Shown piece by piece: positions 28,507 to 38,260 of a DNA stretch of 64,000 nucleotides (within the stretch, counting starts at the first letter, position 1; the number at the start of each line of letters is the position of its first letter). Below the pieces are notes generated by a model. The model was not told where the DNA came from, ran no database searches, and saw only the letters and a program-made list of their open reading frames with translations. The stretch spans positions 868,001-932,000 of the forward strand of contig NZ_VIKR01000002.1 of the NCBI RefSeq assembly GCF_007004765.1, written 5' to 3'. The position numbers and the translations under genes are program-made. The DNA comes from Aliikangiella marina (GTDB lineage Bacteria; Pseudomonadota; Gammaproteobacteria; Enterobacterales; Kangiellaceae).

Positions 28507-29604
28507 ATGAAGTTACTCAAAGTTATATTCATAGTGTTTGCCGCACTGCTGAGCCAGCAGGTCGCAGCAGAGCGCATCAAAGATATCACCAGTATTCAAG
28601 GTGTAAGAGAAAACCAATTGATTGGATATGGGTTAGTCGTCGGACTCGATGGAACTGGAGAGAAAACTCGTTATACCGAACAGACTTTTAGAACGATGCT
28701 GGCTCGATTTGGAATTAATGTGCCTCAAGGTAGTCAATTGAAACTAAAAAATACTGCAGCCGTAGCTGTTCACGCATCATTACCCGCTTTTGCGAAAGTC
28801 GGACAAACTATTGATATCACCGTGAGCAGTTTAGGTGAGGCGAAAAGTCTCCGTGGCGGTACCTTATTGATGACGCCTTTACGGGGAACCGATGGAAAAA
28901 CATATGCGATCGCTCAAGGAAATCTAATCGTCGGTGGTTTCGGTGCGCAAGGTGCTGACGGCTCTCGAATTTCTGTCAATCATCAAACGGTTGGAAGAGT
29001 GCCCAATGGCGCAACGGTTGAACAAACTGTCGCATCAAATTTTTTAACTAACGATTACTTAGTTTTTAATCTCAATAAACCAGACTTTACAACAGCCGTT
29101 AGACTAGCAAAGGCCATTAACGATCTTGTTGGTAGTCAAACAGCGAAGCCAATCGATCAGACATCAATTCAAGTCAATGCGCCTAGAGACCCCGCACAAA
29201 GAATTAATTATCTTTCTGTAATCGAAAATATTACCGTAGCGCCTGCGGAGTCAATCGGCAGAATTGTGGTCAATTCGCGCACTGGTACTATCGTCATTGG
29301 TAAACATGTCAACCTAAAAGAGGCTGCAATAGCGCATGGTAATTTGATCGTTAAGATTAAGGAAAGCCAGGACATTAGTCAGCCTGCACCACTGAGTCTT
29401 CAAGGTACCACAGTTGCTGCGCAAGATAGTCAAGTAGAACTAGAACGCGAAGACTCGAGAATGTTTCATTTTAAACCGGGTGCTACATTACAGCAGCTCG
29501 TAGAGGCCGTTAATGCGGTAGGAGCGGCGCCAGGCGATGTGATGGCGATCCTTGAAGCCTTAAAGCAGGCGGGCGCTATTAGTGGAGAGCTTGTCGTTAT
29601 TTAA
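28507..29604 (+). CDS. flgI: Flagellar P-ring protein FlgI
   Basis: Periplasmic P-ring subunit. A signal peptide (about 1-21, ending SQQVAA) precedes RIKDITSIQGVRENQLIGYG and GLDGTGEKTRYTEQTFRTML, both family hallmarks. It ends AILEALKQAGAISGELVVI. The ATG at 28507 follows an in-frame TTG that is not needed; AAGAGAAAG lies upstream. It has 365 residues. Confidence 0.97.
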   Translation: MKLLKVIFIVFAALLSQQVAAERIKDITSIQGVRENQLIGYGLVVGLDGTGEKTRYTEQTFRTMLARFGINVPQGSQLKLKNTAAVAVHASLPAFAKVGQTIDITVSSLGEAKSLRGGTLLMTPLRGTDGKTYAIAQGNLIVGGFGAQGADGSRISVNHQTVGRVPNGATVEQTVASNFLTNDYLVFNLNKPDFTTAVRLAKAINDLVGSQTAKPIDQTSIQVNAPRDPAQRINYLSVIENITVAPAESIGRIVVNSRTGTIVIGKHVNLKEAAIAHGNLIVKIKESQDISQPAPLSLQGTTVAAQDSQVELEREDSRMFHFKPGATLQQLVEAVNAVGAAPGDVMAILEALKQAGAISGELVVI

Positions 29605-29613
29605 GAGATCCCT

Positions 29614-30753
29614 ATGCCAATTGTTAACTCGCCAAATTTAGAACAAGCCAGTATCTATTCGGATATCAACTCGCTTGATCACATTCGTCGTCAGGGGCAG
29701 GTTGATCAAACAGGGGCGATTAAAAAAGCGGCAAAAGAATTTGAAGCTTTTTTTATGAATATGATGCTCAAGTCAATGCGACAAGCGAGCGAAGTTATCG
29801 GAAGCGATTCTCCACTGTTCAGCCAACAGGAAAAAATGTACACCGCAATGCTTGATGAACAGCTCTCAGTCGATCTTTCTCAAGGCGGACATTTAAAAAT
29901 TGCTGACTTAATGGTTGAACAGTTAACCAGACAAAACAGCAAGGCGGCGGGTACGTTTGATACCGACTATCATCTGAATAAAATTAAGCTTTCAGCGACT
30001 TCTCAAAAATTAAGTGAACTCTCAAGAAATCAAACTAGCACAATATTACCTGAACAAGGTCCTGAACAAGCGACGATTGATGAGACACTTTTCCGCACCA
30101 ATCAAGGTCAATTGACCACGAGCTTCAGAGGTTTAATCACGCAGGCTCAAGAAATCACGGTAAACGGCGTAAGTAGCGATAGTAACAAAAGCAATGACAG
30201 CAGCCATGATAGTGACATTGATAGTCAACTAGCTGAAAGTTCAGCCGTTAAGCCTCAAAAGAAAGCACTGTTTGAGCGAATGGGTGATTTTGTTAATGAG
30301 TTAATGCCTTATGCCGTTGAAGCCGCTAAGAAACTCAATCTCGACCCACGAATTTTGGTTGCCCAAGCTGCATTAGAGACCGGCTGGGGTAAATATATTA
30401 TGCATGATAGTCAAGGCCAGCCAGGCTTTAATCTGTTTGGTATTAAGTCGAACAATAATTGGCAAGGCGAAAGTATCGAAATAAACACGTTAGAGGTCGA
30501 AGACCAAGCGTTTAAAAAAGTTAATGCTAAATTTCGCAAATACGAAAGCTTCGCTGAGTCCTTTAAAGATTATGTTGATTTTATCATTTCGAATCCGCGC
30601 TACGAGCAGGCGGTTAACTCAACAGAAGATGCGAGTAATTACGTGAAAGCATTACAGGATTCTGGATACGCTACGGATCCAGACTATGCCGATAAGATTT
30701 TGAGAATTTTTGGGGACCAACGATTTCAAAATGCAACGGTAGGATTCAAGTAA
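29614..30753 (+). CDS. flgJ: Peptidoglycan hydrolase / rod assembly protein FlgJ
   Basis: A two-domain protein. The N-terminal rod-capping domain (about 30-110) has AAKEFEAFFMNMMLKSMRQA. The C-terminal glucosaminidase domain from about residue 225 has LDPRILVAQAALETGWGKY, including the catalytic glutamate in ALETGWG, and would open peptidoglycan for the rod. A Ser/Asp-rich linker (about 185-210) joins them. At 379 residues it is a full-length fused FlgJ. Confidence 0.96.
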   Translation: MPIVNSPNLEQASIYSDINSLDHIRRQGQVDQTGAIKKAAKEFEAFFMNMMLKSMRQASEVIGSDSPLFSQQEKMYTAMLDEQLSVDLSQGGHLKIADLMVEQLTRQNSKAAGTFDTDYHLNKIKLSATSQKLSELSRNQTSTILPEQGPEQATIDETLFRTNQGQLTTSFRGLITQAQEITVNGVSSDSNKSNDSSHDSDIDSQLAESSAVKPQKKALFERMGDFVNELMPYAVEAAKKLNLDPRILVAQAALETGWGKYIMHDSQGQPGFNLFGIKSNNNWQGESIEINTLEVEDQAFKKVNAKFRKYESFAESFKDYVDFIISNPRYEQAVNSTEDASNYVKALQDSGYATDPDYADKILRIFGDQRFQNATVGFK

Positions 30754-30775
30754 TCCAAAATAGTGAGAGTTTGAT

Positions 30776-32764
30776 ATGGGCATATTTGATATTAGTATTT
30801 CTGGATTATTAGCGAACCAAGCGGCAATTCAGACCACATCTCACAACATAGCAAATGCTAATGTTGAGGGATACTCTCGCCAACGGATCGATCAAATTCA
30901 GCGTAATCCGCAGTTCATCGGTGGTAACTATTTCGGAACGGGTGTTGAGGTAGGAACGGTCAAAAGAATATTTGAGCTGAGCCAACAAATGGAACTTCAG
31001 TCCACGACAGCGGACTTTAATTTATTTGACTCATTTCTCACTCAAGCGAACCGAGTGGATAGTTTACTGGCAGACAGTGATACAGGAGTAAACAATGCGA
31101 TTCAACAATTCTTTACTGCATTGCAGGGGGTAGTGAACGATCCCGCTTCGGTGCCTGCCAGACAAGTCATGTTAAGCCAAGCGCAAAATATGACGGCTCG
31201 ATTTGATCTGGTACATAATCAGCTCGAGGCTCAACTTACCGAGATTAATGGAAGTATTGATTCGCTAGCGAAAGAGATTACCACTTTGGCAGATTCAATT
31301 GCCAAACTAAACCTTCAGATTACGGGATCGTCTGGCAGTGCACCACCCGACTTACTCGACCAACGAGATAGAGAAATTGTGCGATTAAGTGAATTAGTTA
31401 CGGTGCAAACATTAGAGCAGTCAGACGGCTCGTTAAATGTCTTTATTGGAACCGGACAATCATTAGTCGTTGGAGCCCTCTCCAATTCTCTGGTTGCTTC
31501 AGTTGACCCAGTTAATCCTCGAAGTCAAATTTTAAGTCTTACTTCGGGCTCCTCAAGTATTGAAGTCACTAACAACGTTACCGGCGGGAAGTTAGGTGGC
31601 TTACTCAATGCGGTGGATGAAATTATTGAACCAGCGTTTAATACGCTTGGGCGAGTGGCTATTGGTATTGCAGAAAGTTTTAACTTACAGCATCAGTTAG
31701 GTATTGATCTCAATAATCAATTGGGTGGTAATTTTTTCACCGACATTAATAGCGCATCGCTAGAACTTAACCGAGTAATCAACTCAACTTTAAACACTGG
31801 AAATGCACAACTAAGCATTACAGTCGATGACCCGTCTTTGCTAAATGATCGAAACTATGAACTGATTTTGTCAGGTGGAAACTACAACCTTGTGGATGCC
31901 GATAGCAATGCGGTACTCGCCACTTTTGCACCACCTGCAGTTGTTCCTGATACGGTTACCGTTGCTTCCGAGGGATTTACGATTAACTTTTTGTCAGGCG
32001 CTGCGAACAATGGCGACACTTTTGCGATTCAACCAACGCGAAATTTTGGCCGAGATATGGATGTATTGATTACCTTGCCAGAACAAATTGCTGCAGCTTC
32101 GCCGGTTAGGGGAGAACAATTGATCAGTAATATCGGCTCGGGTTCGATAACTGGTATAACGGTGACTGACACTGCTACAGCACAATTTACAACAACCCCT
32201 GGTGCACTAGCACCGCCTCTCCGGATTGAATTTGACGCTACACCGGGTGAGTTTTCTATTTATGATATGACAACCGGAACCCCTGTTTTGTTAGCCGGCG
32301 GCATTGCGGGTTACGTACCGAATCAAGACAATAATATGCTAGCACTCGCAGGGGCGCCATTTAATTCATATGGCTATGAAATTACTATAAATGGTGATCC
32401 GCAAGCGGGTGATAGTTTTGATATCAGTTACAACACCAACGGAGCAGGGAATAATGACAATATTCGTTTACTTGGTGATTTACAATTAGCCAATACACTG
32501 GACAATGGCAACACGAATTACCAGCAGGCATTTGGAAGAATTGTCAGTACAGTAGGCGTAGCAACCCAATCGGCAAGAATTAAACGAGACTCGTCAGAAA
32601 GTTTATTATTCCAAGCACAAGAGCGCAAAGCCGCAACGTCTGGCGTAAATCTTGATGAAGAAGCTGCAAATTTAATTAAATTTCAACAAGCTTATGAAGC
32701 CTCGGCACAAGTCATTCAAGTAGCGCGAACTTTGTTTCAAACAGTTCTCGACTCAGTGAGATAG
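30776..32764 (+). CDS. flgK: Flagellar hook-filament junction protein FlgK (HAP1)
   Basis: First hook-filament junction protein. The N-terminal motif TTSHNIANANVEGYSRQRID and the C-terminal GVNLDEEAANLIKFQQAYEA are clear. At 662 residues it is longer than the E. coli protein because of a long Gly/Asn/Thr-rich central region (about 330-580). It would be delivered by FlgN. Confidence 0.95.
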   Translation: MGIFDISISGLLANQAAIQTTSHNIANANVEGYSRQRIDQIQRNPQFIGGNYFGTGVEVGTVKRIFELSQQMELQSTTADFNLFDSFLTQANRVDSLLADSDTGVNNAIQQFFTALQGVVNDPASVPARQVMLSQAQNMTARFDLVHNQLEAQLTEINGSIDSLAKEITTLADSIAKLNLQITGSSGSAPPDLLDQRDREIVRLSELVTVQTLEQSDGSLNVFIGTGQSLVVGALSNSLVASVDPVNPRSQILSLTSGSSSIEVTNNVTGGKLGGLLNAVDEIIEPAFNTLGRVAIGIAESFNLQHQLGIDLNNQLGGNFFTDINSASLELNRVINSTLNTGNAQLSITVDDPSLLNDRNYELILSGGNYNLVDADSNAVLATFAPPAVVPDTVTVASEGFTINFLSGAANNGDTFAIQPTRNFGRDMDVLITLPEQIAAASPVRGEQLISNIGSGSITGITVTDTATAQFTTTPGALAPPLRIEFDATPGEFSIYDMTTGTPVLLAGGIAGYVPNQDNNMLALAGAPFNSYGYEITINGDPQAGDSFDISYNTNGAGNNDNIRLLGDLQLANTLDNGNTNYQQAFGRIVSTVGVATQSARIKRDSSESLLFQAQERKAATSGVNLDEEAANLIKFQQAYEASAQVIQVARTLFQTVLDSVR

Positions 32765-32769
32765 TCAGC

Positions 32770-33984
32770 ATGCGTGTTTCTTTCCAACAAATGACCAACG
32801 CAGGGGTTCGCGAGTTACTCTTGAGGCAGTCTGAAGTGCAGCGGACTCAACTTCAGTTAGCCACTCAAAAGCGTGTGATAAACCCATCAGATGATCCGGT
32901 CGCAGCAACATCAATTAGCTTCCTAAAAGCCGAGATCGAACAGTTAGAACAATTTAATCGAAATGCCGACGCGGCCCTTTCCAGCAATCAACTTGAGGAA
33001 ACCGCGCTTGGTACAGTGACAAACATTTTATTCAGAATTCAAGAGTTGACGGTTTCAGCAGGCAACGGTGTCTATGCGGGCTCTCAACTAGAGGCAATCA
33101 AAATAGAGTTGGAAGAGCGGCTTGAAGAGGTATTGGGTCAAGCAAATACTCAAGATGCAAAAGGTGATTATGTTTTTTCAGGTAGTATCGTCAAATCGCA
33201 GCCATATACCGTTGATGCTTTAGGCAACGTTGTTTACAACGGCGATCAAAATCAGCGAAACTTGCGAATTAGCAGTGGTACATCTGTCGCAATTTCCGAC
33301 TCGGGTTTTGAAGTATTCTCCAACGTTAAAAATGGTAATGGCACTTTTTATACTACGGGTGATATCACTAATGCGGGTAGTGGTGTAATCACGCGAGGCG
33401 GATATAATGGTGCTTCGCCATTTTTGGCTGAACCTTACGACATTACATTTGCGTTGAACGCGGGTCAATTAGAGTACACGGTGACAGGACGAACCTCTGG
33501 AACTGTTGAAGCTGGACCAGCAGTTTATCAAGATGGCGCAGATATTAACTTTCAAGGAATCCAGATCAATATTTCTGGTACGCCACAGGCTGGCGATTTG
33601 TTTACCGTCGAACCAAGCCAAAGTGAAGATGTGTTCACAACCATCCAAAATCTCATAACCGCATTGGATGGCTTTGTTGAGTCCGACAAAGGAAGAGCCG
33701 ATCTCAGAAATGTATTAGAAAGTAGCCAAGCAACATTGGAACGACATATTGATAATATTGATGGTGTCAGAGCAAAAGTCGGTGCAAGACTCAATGCAAT
33801 TGATACTGAATATGGAAGTAACTTGTCTTTGCTAGTGACAAGCAAGTCATCTTTGTCAGATGTCGAAGACTTAGATGTCGTTGAAGCTTCGACCCGACTG
33901 TCGGAACAATTAATCGTTTTAGAGGCTGCTCAGGCGAGCTTTATTCGAGTTAGAGATTTAAATTTATTTAACTTTCTAAGATAA
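32770..33984 (+). CDS. flgL: Flagellar hook-filament junction protein FlgL (HAP3)
   Basis: Second junction protein between hook and filament. It starts with the flagellin-like VSFQQMTNAGVRELLLRQSE and KRVINPSDDPVAATSISFLK, and ends DLDVVEASTRLSEQLIVLEAAQASF. At 404 residues it is typical. It lies 5 bp after flgK and is the last gene of the flg operon. Confidence 0.95.
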   Translation: MRVSFQQMTNAGVRELLLRQSEVQRTQLQLATQKRVINPSDDPVAATSISFLKAEIEQLEQFNRNADAALSSNQLEETALGTVTNILFRIQELTVSAGNGVYAGSQLEAIKIELEERLEEVLGQANTQDAKGDYVFSGSIVKSQPYTVDALGNVVYNGDQNQRNLRISSGTSVAISDSGFEVFSNVKNGNGTFYTTGDITNAGSGVITRGGYNGASPFLAEPYDITFALNAGQLEYTVTGRTSGTVEAGPAVYQDGADINFQGIQINISGTPQAGDLFTVEPSQSEDVFTTIQNLITALDGFVESDKGRADLRNVLESSQATLERHIDNIDGVRAKVGARLNAIDTEYGSNLSLLVTSKSSLSDVEDLDVVEASTRLSEQLIVLEAAQASFIRVRDLNLFNFLR

Positions 33985-34001
33985 CACGCAAGCATCTTGG
34001 G

Positions 34002-34496
34002 TCAGTCTAAAAATTTACGCGCAGTAATCGAGGTTGGTACCAGACCACAACTTTCCCAAAATTTTCCGGCTAATTCGTTTTGAGCCGAGTAATTAACCTC
34101 ATAATAACTCACCTGTTGTTCTTTGAAGATAGACTCAATAAAACTAACAATGCTAGCCCCGGCTTTTTTTTGACGAAACTCATCATCTACCCAAATAGTT
34201 TGAATGAGCCCAAAGGAACGGTACTCGGTAAAGTTATTCGGATTAGGCAATATCTTGAGAAAAGCAAATCCAATTCTTTGTTGATTATCGGAAACAGTAA
34301 AAATAAGACTTGAGTCGTTAGCAAGCTCCAAAGACAGCCAATGTCGAATGTTGTCTTCAAATTTATCGTTGACTTGAAGTTCTGCCTTTCCATTAGCGGA
34401 TTCAAATTGATGTAATTGAATGGTTTTTTGAGTAAGGTAGTCTAAGTCTTCTCGCGTTGCTTGGCTGAAGGCTAGCTCAGGATTGTTCATCGTCAT
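34002..34496 (-). CDS. GNAT family N-acetyltransferase
   Basis: Probable acetyl-CoA-dependent acetyltransferase of 164 residues. The acetyl-CoA loop is RQKKAGASIVSFIESIF near residue 117, a slightly degenerate R/QxxGxG/A motif, and the C-terminal strand contains the NELAGKFWESCGLVP signature. The substrate is unknown. Its 5' end overlaps the fliT-like gene by 20 bp, so it looks like the last gene of the fliD-fliS-fliT unit; a flagellar role, such as protein or glycan acetylation, is inference from position only. Confidence 0.8.
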   Translation of the reverse strand: MTMNNPELAFSQATREDLDYLTQKTIQLHQFESANGKAELQVNDKFEDNIRHWLSLELANDSSLIFTVSDNQQRIGFAFLKILPNPNNFTEYRSFGLIQTIWVDDEFRQKKAGASIVSFIESIFKEQQVSYYEVNYSAQNELAGKFWESCGLVPTSITARKFLD

Positions 34497-34806
34497 GTAT
34501 TTGTGAGTAAGCTTTGATAGCGTGTGTTCTTTTTTTTAGGTCAATGACTTCTCGAGTCGATTGGTTTTTCGCTTGCTGTACTTGTTCCGACAGGTTTCTA
34601 TCGGTTTCTATAATTGTCTTAATGCTTTGCATCACTGTCAGTCTCTCAGACTCATCGATGGGCGAAGCAAAAATCGCTTCCAACTGATTTTGTCTTGAAG
34701 CGAGCAAGGCTTCCAGTTCATCCCAATCTTCTTCATCGATGAGGGCTTGAAAGCCATTTGTTTGAGAAATGATGTTATCAAGAGATTTGGTCGCTGAGTC
34801 AGTCAC
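34477..34806 (-). CDS. fliT: FliT-like flagellar export chaperone
   Basis: A 109-residue, nearly all-helical acidic protein immediately after fliS, the usual place of FliT, the chaperone of the filament cap FliD. DDLDEL-type helices such as EEDWDELEALLASRQNQLEA and a basic C-terminal helix fit, but FliT proteins are poorly conserved. The start is GTG, with TTAGGA upstream. Cotranscription with fliD and fliS is likely. Confidence 0.7.
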   Translation of the reverse strand: MTDSATKSLDNIISQTNGFQALIDEEDWDELEALLASRQNQLEAIFASPIDESERLTVMQSIKTIIETDRNLSEQVQQAKNQSTREVIDLKKRTHAIKAYSQIHDDEQS

Positions 34807-34814
34807 AACAAATC

Positions 34815-35237
34815 CTAAGCTAAATTACTGCGCGCTTGTTGGTTAGTCATCTGTCTGACCTCTTCTTCGATGCCATCCCAGCCCGACTTCACTTCTTTTA
34901 AAAGTAGGGTAACTTCATCAAGCTTTTCAATCGAGTTTTCTGCATGAGCTTGCATGAGTGTATCGATCATATAGTCATAAAGCCGGTATAGCTTTTCAGA
35001 AAGATCACCACCTTGCTCCATATTTAAAGAGTTTTGCAAACCGGCGATAATTTTTATCGCCCAATTGATGTGGTGGCCCTTTTCTTCAATCTTATTACGC
35101 TGCATAAAGCCTTTAGCTTTAGCAATTTTTTCTAAAGCTCCTTCAAAGAGCATTTGAATTAAGCGATGAGGGCTTGCTTCAAATATTCCACTTTGTGTAC
35201 TGGTAGATTGATACTGTTTTAAACCATGTAAACTCAT
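34815..35237 (-). CDS. fliS: Flagellin export chaperone FliS
   Basis: Binds unassembled flagellin in the cytoplasm and delivers it to the export gate. Family signature segments are HRLIQMLFEGALEKIAKAKG and INWAIKIIAGLQNSLNMEQG, then KLYRLYDYMIDTLMQAH. At 140 residues it is normal. It lies between fliD and the fliT-like gene on the minus strand. Confidence 0.95.
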   Translation of the reverse strand: MSLHGLKQYQSTSTQSGIFEASPHRLIQMLFEGALEKIAKAKGFMQRNKIEEKGHHINWAIKIIAGLQNSLNMEQGGDLSEKLYRLYDYMIDTLMQAHAENSIEKLDEVTLLLKEVKSGWDGIEEEVRQMTNQQARSNLA

Positions 35238-35266
35238 GTATATTCCTCAAAAAGCTTGGATATTAA

Positions 35267-36625
35267 TTACTCGTTTTGACCTGAAAGTGCACTAAATTGC
35301 TGCTCTAAAAACGAGCCTGTAAAGTTGAAACTCGATACGATTGTGTCAGTTGCCGCAAATTTTTTCCTTAGCGAAAATTCGAGTTGTGCAATTCTAAAGT
35401 CGAGTTGATCGCGATCGTCGGCAATCCTTGTGAGAGTAGATTGGAGTGAGTCGGTTCGGCTATCTAACAACCCTGAAAATTCGGTATATGGGTCAATCGC
35501 GGCTTCGAGCTGTGTACCCAATCCATCGGCCGCATAAAATATGTTACCCACATCACTAAAGGCAGAGTCTAACGCTGACTCGAGCTCGCTGGCGTTAATT
35601 TGCAGTGTTCCATCTTTTTGGGTTCTTAAACCAACTCTTGAAAGAGAGTTAAAGTCGGTAGTTATCGAGGCGACTTCTGACGATAGAATACTGCTGATAG
35701 AGCTGCGAATGTTACGCAAGGTTGCATCACCAAGAAGCGCGCCTTCAGCTCCCTCTGTTGCAGAACCAAGCGCATTAACAGTTGCGATGAACGAATTATA
35801 ATCTTCGACGAACTGTTCAATGTTAGACTTTACTGTATCAGGATCTTTAAGCACTGATACGGTAACCGTTCCAGCAACCGCATCATCAGCGAGTGTAATA
35901 TCAACGCCTCGAACAGGATCTTGAAATGTGTTAGTTTCACTACTTATGGTTAAACCGGCAATTGTAATTTGTGCATCTAAAGCCGTGCTATCTTGATTGA
36001 GAGTGCCACCATTTCCATCAGATATAGCGGCTAAGTTAGCATTGTCGTTAGTTACTGAGAAATCATTGATTGCGCCGGTATCACTTCCCCGATAAATTAT
36101 TTTTGTGCCACTATCACCATTGACCAAGGTTGCAGTGACACCAAAATTATCGGCGGCAGTATTGATTGCGTCGACGATATCTAACAGGCTATCACTAGCA
36201 CCGACATTTATGACAAAGCTGTCACTGTTCGCATTTTGAAAAGTTAAGTTGCCAGTTCCAAGAACCGTACTAGAATCACCAGCAATGGTGCTGGTGCTAA
36301 GTTCTGTTATTGTTGCTGTTTGCACAATAGTAACATCAAATTCACCTTCACTAGAGTTACCGTCAGCAACGGCAGTTAACTGAGTATCATCGGCTGATGT
36401 TGCAGTTCGTGCATTAAAGTTTTCTTCATTGAGGTTTTCTAAAGAGTCTTGCAATGCTGAAAGCGAAGATTTTAGTTGACCGACACCAGAGATCTCGACG
36501 TTAGTTCGAACTTCCAGGCGAGCGAGAGAAGACTCTTTCGGGGCTCTTTCAGCATTCACTAATGCTGCAATTATCGATTCAACATCGATTCCTGAACCTA
36601 ATCCTGCTGCTGTAATTAAACCCAT
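35267..36625 (-). CDS. fliD: Flagellar filament cap protein FliD (HAP2)
   Basis: Cap at the filament tip that folds incoming flagellin. It begins ITAAGLGSGIDVESIIAALV, the FliD hallmark, and ends with a long coiled-coil helix and a KKFAATDTIVSSFNFTGSFLEQQF segment. At 452 residues it is typical. A perfect sigma28 element lies about 50 bp before the ATG. Confidence 0.96.
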   Translation of the reverse strand: MGLITAAGLGSGIDVESIIAALVNAERAPKESSLARLEVRTNVEISGVGQLKSSLSALQDSLENLNEENFNARTATSADDTQLTAVADGNSSEGEFDVTIVQTATITELSTSTIAGDSSTVLGTGNLTFQNANSDSFVINVGASDSLLDIVDAINTAADNFGVTATLVNGDSGTKIIYRGSDTGAINDFSVTNDNANLAAISDGNGGTLNQDSTALDAQITIAGLTISSETNTFQDPVRGVDITLADDAVAGTVTVSVLKDPDTVKSNIEQFVEDYNSFIATVNALGSATEGAEGALLGDATLRNIRSSISSILSSEVASITTDFNSLSRVGLRTQKDGTLQINASELESALDSAFSDVGNIFYAADGLGTQLEAAIDPYTEFSGLLDSRTDSLQSTLTRIADDRDQLDFRIAQLEFSLRKKFAATDTIVSSFNFTGSFLEQQFSALSGQNE

Positions 36626-36676
36626 ATCGTTACCTATCGATGACTTTTTGAAGTCACGTTGCTTTGTACTAGTAGT

Positions 36677-36703
36677 TTATCGGCCTGCAAATATTCGACT
36701 TTA
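36677..36703 (-). promoter_or_regulatory. Sigma28 (FliA) promoter of fliD operon
   Basis: Minus strand: TAAA, 15 bases, GCCGATAA, a perfect 12 of 12 match at the correct spacing, about 52 bp before fliD. Confidence 0.9.
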
Positions 36704-36856
36704 AATTATTATCAAAATTATCTATATGATTTTAGACTTAAAACAGCTCTTTTTTTATAGAAAATTTGGATAAGAATTCACTTATTGATAGTTAAAATTC
36801 TTGCTGGTTGTATATTGAGAATATCAGCAATATACATACCAGAATGTGTGGGCATT

Positions 36857-36882
36857 AAAAAAGGGGTCGAAACCCCTTTTTT
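36857..36882 (-). terminator. Intrinsic terminator after flaG
   Basis: AAAAAAGGGG, a 6-base loop, CCCCTTTTTT overlapping the flaG stop codon. It separates flaG from fliD. Confidence 0.88.
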
Positions 36883-37309
36883 AAGCTTTTTCCTGTAAGA
36901 GAACACCACTAGCCAATATCCCTTCCTCGCTTAAATCTTTCAATCTTCTAGAGAGATTGAGCAATTCCTCAGGAGGAAACTGGCGGATTAACTCGTCAGT
37001 TGCTTTATCTACGACTTTTACAACAGTAACACCAAGCTCATCGTCGACACGGAATTGAAGACTGCGACTGATCTGCTGATTGAATTCTTGAAGATCTTCA
37101 ATCTCAGTTTTAGCTTCTTCTAATTGACGAGTGTTTGAGTCTGCTTTTGCGTTTCTATTGACCGGTTGTTGAGCTATTTCGACAACCGTTGAGTCATTAC
37201 TTCTGTCGATATCGCTAGTTGAAGGTTGTGCATTAGCTAATGACAGCAAAGACTTGCCGTTATCTCTTAAGACTGGTTGAAAATTGCCAGACAATTCTTC
37301 AATAGCCAT
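36881..37309 (-). CDS. flaG: FlaG family flagellar protein
   Basis: Small protein found between flagellin and fliD genes in polar flagellates, thought to affect filament length. The conserved C-terminal domain (about 75-142) includes ISRSLQFRVDDELGVTVVKV and DELIRQFPPEELLNLSRRL. At 142 residues it is normal. A strong AGGAGG site precedes the ATG, 95 bp after flagellin 1. Confidence 0.92.
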   Translation of the reverse strand: MAIEELSGNFQPVLRDNGKSLLSLANAQPSTSDIDRSNDSTVVEIAQQPVNRNAKADSNTRQLEEAKTEIEDLQEFNQQISRSLQFRVDDELGVTVVKVVDKATDELIRQFPPEELLNLSRRLKDLSEEGILASGVLLQEKA

Positions 37310-37333
37310 AGCAAATTACCTCCTTTGAACAGA

Positions 37334-37368
37334 CAAAGAAACTATGGAAAACTTCGATAATTTCTTTG
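37334..37368 (-). terminator. Hairpin between flagellin 1 and flaG
   Basis: CAAAGAAA and TTTCTTTG form a perfect 8-bp stem around a 19-base loop, followed on the minus strand by a U-rich stretch. It could terminate or stabilise the flagellin 1 transcript. Confidence 0.4.
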
Positions 37369-37404
37369 CCATGTCTTAATTAGCTCTTAGCGTTAAGCTT
37401 CAAC

Positions 37405-38193
37405 TTACTGTAACAAGGACAGTACTGACTGACTTGACGCATTCGCCTGAGCTAATACGGAGAAACCGGCCTGCTGAAGTACCTGGTTTTTAGCCAAGTT
37501 AGCGGTCTCAACTGCATAGTCAGTATCACGGATACGAGATAGTGCTGCTGAAGAGTTCTCAATGTTAGCATTTAGGTTATTCGCTGCAAAAGTTAATCGG
37601 TTTTGCGCCGCACCTAAAATACCTCTTTGCGTGTCAACGGCCGTAATAGCGGTATCAACTGCAGCTAAGCCTGCAGAAGCATCGGTACCGCCCGTATCAA
37701 AAGCCGCACCATCAGTTGTTGCGATAGCGATCGTAGAACTACCATTGGTATCAACGGTGATGTTTGTGGCGTTCGCAGAGAAAACCGCGCCACCCGCAAA
37801 CTCAGTATCGCCAACAATACGCGTTATTTCAGCGTCTAGCGCAGAGAATTCAGCATCCAATGCCGTTTGACCTGCTGCTGTTACCTGACCACTTGATGCC
37901 TGTACCGCGATGTCACGCATACGAAGTAAGATACTACTGATTTCTTGAAGTGCACCCTCTGCCACCTGGGCAAAAGAGATACCATCGTTAGCGTTTCTTG
38001 CTGCGATTCGTGCACCACCGACTTCTTTAGCTAACTGACTCGCGAGTACCAGACCAGACGCATCATCTCGCGCACTGTTGATACGGAAACCAGATGATAA
38101 TCGAGAAAAAGTCGTAGATAGTTCGTTATTGGTTTTAAATAAGCTTTTTTGAGCGCCTAAAGACGCCACGTTAGTTTGGATTACATTACCCAT
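37405..38193 (-). CDS. fliC: Flagellin 1
   Basis: Main filament subunit candidate. The N-terminal D0/D1 domain has SLGAQKSLFKTNNELSTTF and RINSARDDASGLVLASQLA, and the C-terminal D1/D0 has SRIRDTDYAVETANLAKNQV and ASSQSVLSLLQ. With 262 residues, only a short central segment (about 140-180, Gly/Thr/Ala-rich) remains, so D2/D3 are absent. The 5' leader is about 245 nt and carries repeated hairpins with a TTCTCAG loop. A sigma28 element lies upstream, and its start region is complementary to a predicted small RNA at 48.9 kb. Confidence 0.96.
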   Translation of the reverse strand: MGNVIQTNVASLGAQKSLFKTNNELSTTFSRLSSGFRINSARDDASGLVLASQLAKEVGGARIAARNANDGISFAQVAEGALQEISSILLRMRDIAVQASSGQVTAAGQTALDAEFSALDAEITRIVGDTEFAGGAVFSANATNITVDTNGSSTIAIATTDGAAFDTGGTDASAGLAAVDTAITAVDTQRGILGAAQNRLTFAANNLNANIENSSAALSRIRDTDYAVETANLAKNQVLQQAGFSVLAQANASSQSVLSLLQ

Positions 38194-38260
38194 GATAAAT
38201 CTCCTAAACCTTTGATATCTAAATTAAATTAGATTTACAAAGTGCTTAAAAAGTAAGACA

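Noticed and set aside
36826-36841. Minus-strand sigma54-like TGGTAT-N5-TTGC upstream of fliD
   Set aside because: Two mismatches in the -24 part, about 200 bp from fliD, and a perfect sigma28 element lies much closer to the gene.
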